From positions 1 through 51,442 of the forward strand of contig CAJUPW010000018.1 in NCBI GenBank assembly GCA_910588635.1: a DNA stretch of 51,442 nt. Reading direction: 5' to 3'. Each line of letters opens with the position of its first letter. Positions within the stretch are counted from its first letter, which is position 1. The translations under genes were made by a program, and so were the position numbers. Below the pieces are notes generated by a model. The model ran no database searches. It saw nothing but the letters and a program-made list of their open reading frames with translations, and was not told where the DNA came from. The stretch comes from an uncultured Oscillospiraceae bacterium. Lineage in GTDB: Bacteria > Bacillota > Clostridia > Oscillospirales > Oscillospiraceae. Below are positions 47,290 through 51,442 of this stretch, piece after piece.

Positions 47290-48321
47290 TCAAGCTCCTC
47301 CCCCTTTGCCAAAGGGACAAACGGGATAGCGGCACTCCTCACAGCCGAGACACAGCCCTCCGTGTCCCATGCGGCGGATGTCGGAGCGGCTGACGGGCAC
47401 CCCCGCTGCAATGCGGGGGAGAATCAGGTCAAAGATGGTGGCCTTGGCGTACATCACGCACCCGGGCAGTCCCAGAATAGGGACTCCGTTGGGAAAATAC
47501 CCCAGCAGCAGCATGGCGCCCGGAAGGACAGGAGCCCCATAGGATATGATCTCCGCGCCGGTGTCTCGGATAGCGGCGGGAGTCCGGTCGTCCGGATCCA
47601 CGCTCATCCCCCCGGTGCACAAAATCAGGTCCGCCCCCTGCCGGTGGAAATCCAGGGCGGCAGCGGTGATGGCCGTCTGGTCGTCCCCGGGCGTACAGCG
47701 CCCCACCACCCGAATGCCAAAGGCGGACAGCTTTGCCTCCAAAACCGGCGTAAAGGCGTCCCGAATCAGGCCGCCAGCCACCTCGCTGCCGGTGACGATC
47801 AGCCCGCAGGTCCGAAGCTTCCAGGGCATAAGGGACAAAATTGGCCGTTCCCCCGCCTGCTCCGCCGCCTTTTTCAATTTTTCCTCCCGAATCACCAGGG
47901 GGATGATCCGCATCCCCGCCAGCTTGTCCCCCGGTTGTACGGCGGTGTCTGTATGGCGAGTGGCGATTATGATCTCTTCTTCGTCGTTGACCGCGTGAAG
48001 CCGGGGCAGATCCACCCGAAACAGTCCCGCCATCCGGGCGGTCAGTTCGATTTTACCTTCCCGAACCTGGGAGGCTTCCATAAACTCGTTCCGGCACAGG
48101 GCGCACAGGCGGAGGGCGGCCTCGTCCTCATGGAGGATACCCGGCCCCCGCTCCCACACATACAGGTGCTCCTTCCCCATGGAGAGCAGCACGGGGATAT
48201 CCTCCTCCGTGACCACATGTCCCTTCCGGAAGCGAGCCCCCTTAGAGATACCGGGAATGATCTGGGTCAGGTCGTGACACAGCACATGGCCCACAGCGTT
48301 CCTTGCCTCAATCAATGTCAT
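47290..48321 (-). CDS. MoeA-like molybdopterin-binding protein with C-terminal Cys cluster
   Basis: A 343-residue molybdopterin-binding protein. A central MPT-binding domain is visible at GLIVTGSEVAGG, LILCTGGMSVDPDDRTPAAIRDTGAEI and GVPILGLPGCVMYAKATIFDLILPRIAAG, which resembles MoeA/CinA-like molybdotransferases. The N-terminal part lacks the long MoeA domains, so it is not a full MoeA. It ends with a Cys-rich CLGCEECRYPVCPFGKG, possibly a metal- or Fe-S-binding tail. GGAGG precedes ATG 48321. Moco maturation for the hydroxylase is the likely role. Confidence 0.8.
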   Translation of the reverse strand: MTLIEARNAVGHVLCHDLTQIIPGISKGARFRKGHVVTEEDIPVLLSMGKEHLYVWERGPGILHEDEAALRLCALCRNEFMEASQVREGKIELTARMAGLFRVDLPRLHAVNDEEEIIIATRHTDTAVQPGDKLAGMRIIPLVIREEKLKKAAEQAGERPILSLMPWKLRTCGLIVTGSEVAGGLIRDAFTPVLEAKLSAFGIRVVGRCTPGDDQTAITAAALDFHRQGADLILCTGGMSVDPDDRTPAAIRDTGAEIISYGAPVLPGAMLLLGYFPNGVPILGLPGCVMYAKATIFDLILPRIAAGVPVSRSDIRRMGHGGLCLGCEECRYPVCPFGKGGGA

Positions 48322-48322
48322 T

Positions 48323-49309
48323 TTACCTTCTCCTCCCTTTCAGCGCAAGCCCGGACCGGTATTGGATCAGCTGAGCGGCAATGGAGATAGCGATCTCCGC
48401 CGGGGTCCGTCCACCCAGGGGCAAGCCAATGGGTGTAACGATACGCTCCAGCTCTCCATCTGTAAATCCCTTCTCCCGCAAGGCCTCAAAGGCCGCCGCA
48501 GATTTACGGGCGCTGCCGATCAGGCCGATATACCGGGCCGGGGTATGTAGGGCCATCTCCTCTACCAACAGGTCGTTCTGATGTCCTCGGGTCATAATGC
48601 ACAGGTAGTCGTCCTCCGTGACTGCGGCGTAAACCGACGGGTCGGAAAATTCTGTCAGCCTCACCTCCCAGGCCGTTGGAAACAGCTCCCGGCGGGCAAA
48701 TTCTGCCCGATCCTCCACAACCACGCAAGGAAAATCCAGCGGGGCCAGCACAGGAACCAGCGCCTGGGCCACATGGCCGCCGCCAAAGATATATACTTGT
48801 CCGGGGCGCTGGAGTAGTTCCACAAACCACTCCTGATCGTCCACCGTCCGAATCTCCGGGTCAGCACGGAGTCCTGATTGTTCTGTCCAGAGGGCCATGT
48901 TTCCCGTTTGGAGAGGGACAGCCAGCCAGAAAGGTGTTTTGTGGGCAAAGTACTCCGCCGCCTTCCGGCACAAGGCCAGAGCGGTGGAGTCCCCGGCGGA
49001 CACAGGCAGAATATGGACACGAACTGCCCCTCCGCACACCATCCCCAGGCCAGCCCTGTCCTCCGGGGTCAGGTCAAAGCTGAACTGCTCCGGACGGGTC
49101 GTACCCAGCCGCTCCTGAGCCGCGGCGATACAACGGTGCTCCACCGCTCCGCCTCCCACCGTCCCAGCCAGCAGTCCCCGGACGGAGACCAGCATCCGAG
49201 CCCCGGCGCCCCGAGGAACCGACCCGGAGCTGGCAATCACTGTGACCAGCGCCACATCTTCCCCCTCCGTCAGAGCTCGTTCCATGCGTTCAAACAACCG
49301 CTTCATCAT
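48323..49309 (-). CDS. xdhC: XdhC/CoxI-family Moco insertion chaperone
   Basis: A 328-residue XdhC. The N-terminal domain has VTVIASSGSVPRGAGARMLV and GTVGGGAVEHR near 20-60; the C-terminal Rossmann domain has YIFGGGHVAQALVPVLAPLDF near 175 and IGLIGSARKSAAAFEALRE, as in CoxI/XdhC. It binds Moco and delivers it to xanthine-dehydrogenase-type enzymes, here presumably the 38688-42267 trimer. ATG 49309 (AAAGGAGAC upstream) overlaps the mocA stop by 4 bp. Confidence 0.92.
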   Translation of the reverse strand: MMKRLFERMERALTEGEDVALVTVIASSGSVPRGAGARMLVSVRGLLAGTVGGGAVEHRCIAAAQERLGTTRPEQFSFDLTPEDRAGLGMVCGGAVRVHILPVSAGDSTALALCRKAAEYFAHKTPFWLAVPLQTGNMALWTEQSGLRADPEIRTVDDQEWFVELLQRPGQVYIFGGGHVAQALVPVLAPLDFPCVVVEDRAEFARRELFPTAWEVRLTEFSDPSVYAAVTEDDYLCIMTRGHQNDLLVEEMALHTPARYIGLIGSARKSAAAFEALREKGFTDGELERIVTPIGLPLGGRTPAEIAISIAAQLIQYRSGLALKGRRR

Positions 49310-50268
49310 TTGTCTCCTTTCCGCTGGGAGCCCCGCAGATACTTGGGAAAACACAAATCGAACTGCCGGAGAGCCTCCTCATAAACCTTCTGGCGGAAGA
49401 GCCGGTAACAGGCCAGCAGCTCCACGCCCCGCTCCGTCAGAGAGGAACCTCCACCATCCGCGCCCCCGGCTGTCCGCCGGACTACCGGAAAGCCCAGCTG
49501 CCGTTCCATGGTGTTGACCGCCTTCCATCCTTTCGAGTAAGAGATATGCATACAGGCGCAGGCGTTCTGGATGGAGCCAGTTTGGCCGATCATGTCCAGC
49601 AGCTGTATATTTTCCGTGGTCAGAAACAGCTCCTCCATCCCGATATTCAGCTGAAGGTCCATGCGCAGATTGCCGTGCCCCTGTAGTCTAGCCTGATATT
49701 GCAGCAAGCGCTTATAGTCCTCCGGGGTATCGGCATCCATCCGAATAGCCGGGTCTCCGGTTTCTACCCGAACTATTTCTAATGTTCCCGTATCCATCAG
49801 TCCCCGGATTCCGCCTGAACCCTTCCAATCAAGAATCTGACTGACAGCCTCCCGATCCACAAGAAGGGGGTGGCCCTGCCGCCCCTGATACATGGGACAC
49901 ACCACCTGCCCGCGGACTGTCAGCATCCGCTTCAGCGTATCCGGGGACACCAGCGGCACGTCTGCAGGAGTAAGAAACACCCGATCTGTGTCCGGTGAAA
50001 GGGTCCTCAGGCCGAGTTGGAGCGATGTCAACATATCGGTCTGGGCAAATCGTTCGTTTTTCAAAAACATAACGCCATTGGAAAATAAGTGCCGCTCTAA
50101 AACGGCACTTTGATACCCGGTGACCACCAAAATGGGGTCTGCGCCAGCGGTACGCAGTACGTCAATCGTATGTCGGATAATGGTCGAACTACCCAGACTG
50201 AGCAAGGGCTTAAAGTCCCGCATCCGGGCCGACAAGCCAGCAGCGGCAATCACAGCGGACGGCGCCAC
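49306..50268 (-). CDS. MocA-type molybdenum cofactor nucleotidyltransferase fused to a ModE-like winged helix
   Basis: A 320-residue two-domain protein. Residues 1-190 are an NTP transferase of the MocA/MobA type: VIAAAGLSARMRDFKPLLSLG, then LTPADVPLVSPDTL and GRQGHPLL, attaching CMP (or GMP) to molybdopterin. Residues about 205-310 are a ModE-like LysR-type winged helix (LLDMIGQTGSIQNACACMHISYSKGWKAVNTMERQLGFPVV), ending GGGSSLTERGVELL. A regulator and a cofactor enzyme on one chain could couple operon control to molybdenum status. GTG 50268 has AAAGGGGG upstream. First gene of the ten-gene operon. Confidence 0.85.
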   Translation of the reverse strand: MAPSAVIAAAGLSARMRDFKPLLSLGSSTIIRHTIDVLRTAGADPILVVTGYQSAVLERHLFSNGVMFLKNERFAQTDMLTSLQLGLRTLSPDTDRVFLTPADVPLVSPDTLKRMLTVRGQVVCPMYQGRQGHPLLVDREAVSQILDWKGSGGIRGLMDTGTLEIVRVETGDPAIRMDADTPEDYKRLLQYQARLQGHGNLRMDLQLNIGMEELFLTTENIQLLDMIGQTGSIQNACACMHISYSKGWKAVNTMERQLGFPVVRRTAGGADGGGSSLTERGVELLACYRLFRQKVYEEALRQFDLCFPKYLRGSQRKGDK

Positions 50269-50297
50269 ATCATATCCCCCTTTTTAAATTTTGAAGA

Positions 50298-50327
50298 ATT
50301 ATATCACGGCGTCACCAACTCTGTCAA
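50298..50327 (-). promoter_or_regulatory. Consensus sigma-A promoter of the Moco/molybdate operon
   Basis: On the minus strand: TTGACA (50322-50327), 18-bp spacer, TATAAT (50298-50303), both perfect. The start would be near 50291, about 23 bases before the GTG of the mocA-modE gene. A ModE site may overlap; none is provable. Confidence 0.9.
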
Positions 50328-50396
50328 TGGCTCCGTCCCCCTAAACGGCGGATCAGTGTAGGTATTACAATGATGTGTAACACAAAAAGAAAAGGG

Positions 50397-50471
50397 TAGC
50401 GAATAGGAGCGGCCTGTGGTACGGTAAAGTTGCTCAGACCAAACCGAGAGGCAGGCGCTACCTATTCGCTA
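50397..50471 (+). promoter_or_regulatory. Long-range hairpin covering the transposase start codon
   Basis: TAGCGAATAGG-AGCG (50397-50411) pairs with CGCTACCTATTCGCTA (50456-50471), 15 pairs with one bulge. The right arm ends at the A of the transposase ATG and covers its ribosome site. Transcripts that read in from outside would hide the start codon, as described for several IS elements. Confidence 0.6.
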
Positions 50472-51439
50472 TGGATAAGATAACACAAACAGCCCGGTAT
50501 AGGCAATCCCTAATTTTGTATGCGCAGAAGCATGGAGTGACCAAGGCGGCCATCCGCTACCATACGAACCGACAGTATATCTACCGCTGGAGCAAACGGT
50601 ACGATGGAACGTTGAAGTCGCTGGAGGACCGCGCTCACCGCCCCCACAGCCACCCCAACCAACACCGGCCGGAGGAGATAAAACTGATTCAGGACATGCG
50701 CCGCCGGAACCCTAACGCCGGCCTGGTGGTCTTCTGGGTAAAGCTGCGGCAGCGGGGCTACACACGCTCTATCTCCGGCCTGTACCGTTTTCTGAGAAAG
50801 AGCGGCCAGATGGCGGTGAAACTGCCAAATCCCAAGTATATCCCCAAGCCCTATGAGCAGATGAGTTATCCAGGTCAGCGAGTCCAGATCGACGTCAAAT
50901 ATGTTCCAAAGAGTTGCCTGGTCGGTGCCGCCGCCGAAGAGGGCGGATATTACCAGTACACCTTCCTGGATGAATACAGCCGTTTCCGGTATCTGGAGGC
51001 TTTCCAGGAACACAGTACCTATTCTTCCGCTCAATTCATCCGAAACTGCGTCAGGAAATTCCCCTTTGCTATTGAGTGTGTCCAGACCGACAACGGCTCT
51101 GAATTTACCAACAGGCTCAGCCCCTCGGCTACGAAAAAGTTAACTCTTTTTGAAAAAACTCTGGCTCAGATGGGAATCCGGCACAAGCTGATCCGTCCTT
51201 ATACTCCAAGGCACAACGGAAAGGTGGAGCGCAGTCACCGCAAGGACAACGAGGAGTTTTATGCCTCACATAAATTCTTTTCCTTCCAGGATTTTCAAAA
51301 GCAGCTCGCTGTCAGGCAGCGTCAGTATAATGCTTTCCCCATGTGTCCCCTCAGCTGGCGTTCCCCTAAACAGGTCTTATCTTCTTTTCTCGTCATAGTA
51401 TTTCTCATAGACGCTATCGCTCTCCACAAAGGCCAGTAG
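50471..51439 (+). CDS. IS481-family DDE transposase
   Basis: A 322-residue integrase-core transposase. Residues about 10-70 are a helix-turn-helix (LILYAQKHGVTKAAIRYHTNRQYIYRWSKRY), then a DDE domain: first Asp in VQIDVKYVP near 140, second Asp in QTDNGSEF near 218, Glu in HNGKVERSHRKDNEEFY near 257. It stops only 3 bp before the window end; the last ~20 residues (FLVIVFLIDAIALHKGQ) look unlike the usual ending after PKQVL, so the C-terminus may have been altered or the frame may run past the real end. Confidence 0.88.
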   Translation: MDKITQTARYRQSLILYAQKHGVTKAAIRYHTNRQYIYRWSKRYDGTLKSLEDRAHRPHSHPNQHRPEEIKLIQDMRRRNPNAGLVVFWVKLRQRGYTRSISGLYRFLRKSGQMAVKLPNPKYIPKPYEQMSYPGQRVQIDVKYVPKSCLVGAAAEEGGYYQYTFLDEYSRFRYLEAFQEHSTYSSAQFIRNCVRKFPFAIECVQTDNGSEFTNRLSPSATKKLTLFEKTLAQMGIRHKLIRPYTPRHNGKVERSHRKDNEEFYASHKFFSFQDFQKQLAVRQRQYNAFPMCPLSWRSPKQVLSSFLVIVFLIDAIALHKGQ

Positions 51440-51442
51440 GCT

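Larger units (their letters stand above)
50357..51442 (+). mobile_element. IS481-type insertion sequence, right end beyond the window
   Basis: A TGTAGGTATTAC... start near 50357 is a plausible left end (IS481 ends begin TGT); the right end is not visible. The only gene is the transposase. It has probably inserted just upstream of the Moco operon promoter, leaving the promoter intact. The boundary is inferred. Confidence 0.6.

Noticed and set aside
50269..50356. Molybdenum-cofactor riboswitch before the Moco operon
   Set aside because: Only about 23 bases lie between the predicted start and the GTG, too short for the element.
1..51442. CRISPR arrays, rRNA or tRNA genes, prophage structural genes
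   Set aside because: No regularly spaced repeats, no rRNA or tRNA-like cloverleaf with CCA-type context, and no phage modules were found on reading both strands.

Overview
The window is chromosome from a high-GC, endospore-forming gut-type Firmicute, most likely of the Oscillospiraceae (Flavonifractor / Pseudoflavonifractor / Oscillibacter kind). The main evidence is spore genes (spoVAD-spoVAE, cwlD, a SpoIID-like gene, a cotJ remnant), the Gram-positive ybeY-era-yqzL-recO order, an anaerobe-style short split methionine synthase, and strong GGAGG ribosome sites. The organism is inferred; there is no rRNA in the window.

Layout. 1-3.1 kb: a broken alanine/glycine:cation symporter, an M14-type amidohydrolase/deacylase and a MalY/PatB-type PLP enzyme. 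3.2-7.4 kb (minus): ybeY, a duplicated-domain lipoprotein, a small membrane protein, era, a coiled-coil protein, a YqzL-like microprotein and recO, behind a good sigma-A promoter. 7.4-8.9 kb (plus): spoVAD-spoVAE without spoVAC. 8.9-17 kb (minus): a membrane-anchored GH25 muramidase, metH (three modules only) with its stand-alone reactivation protein, asnA, queA and a SpoIID/LytB-type protein. 17-20.2 kb (plus): asd, dapA and dapB, the lysine/diaminopimelate/dipicolinate branch that feeds spore DPA. 20.2-24 kb: an XRE regulator with a zinc ribbon, tcdA, a Cys-rich microprotein, radA and cwlD.

24.1-30.7 kb is visibly AT-richer and looks acquired. It begins at a cotJA-cotJB fusion followed by a cotJC cut off after about 30 codons. 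It holds an orphan Spo0A-type DNA-binding domain paired with a small XRE protein, an ECF-type sigma factor with a membrane partner, and secreted or anchored proteins including an Amidase_6-type protein. Three intergenic sites share TGTCCAAAAT and ATCGTA at the same spacing, a likely promoter class for this sigma factor.

30.7-42.3 kb: a DUF5674-like protein, a small unknown, a 1019-residue AfsR/SARP-like regulator, a BCCT betaine transporter, an aromatic-amino-acid-lyase homologue that lacks the Ala-Ser-Gly MIO triad, and a divergent three-subunit xanthine-dehydrogenase-type molybdenum hydroxylase. 42.3-50.3 kb (minus): a tightly coupled ten-gene operon for molybdate uptake (modABC) and molybdenum cofactor synthesis and insertion (mogA, MOSC, moaA, moaC, moeA-like, xdhC, mocA-modE fusion) behind a consensus promoter. 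The best reading of this half is a betaine (ergothioneine or hercynine) catabolic system. BCCT would import the trimethylammonium compound, the MIO-less lyase would eliminate trimethylamine, the Mo hydroxylase would act on the resulting (thio)urocanate or a related heterocycle, and the operon next door would supply its cofactor. The lyase and transporter roles are supported by sequence and context; the Mo-hydroxylase substrate is inference. An IS481-type transposase closes the window.
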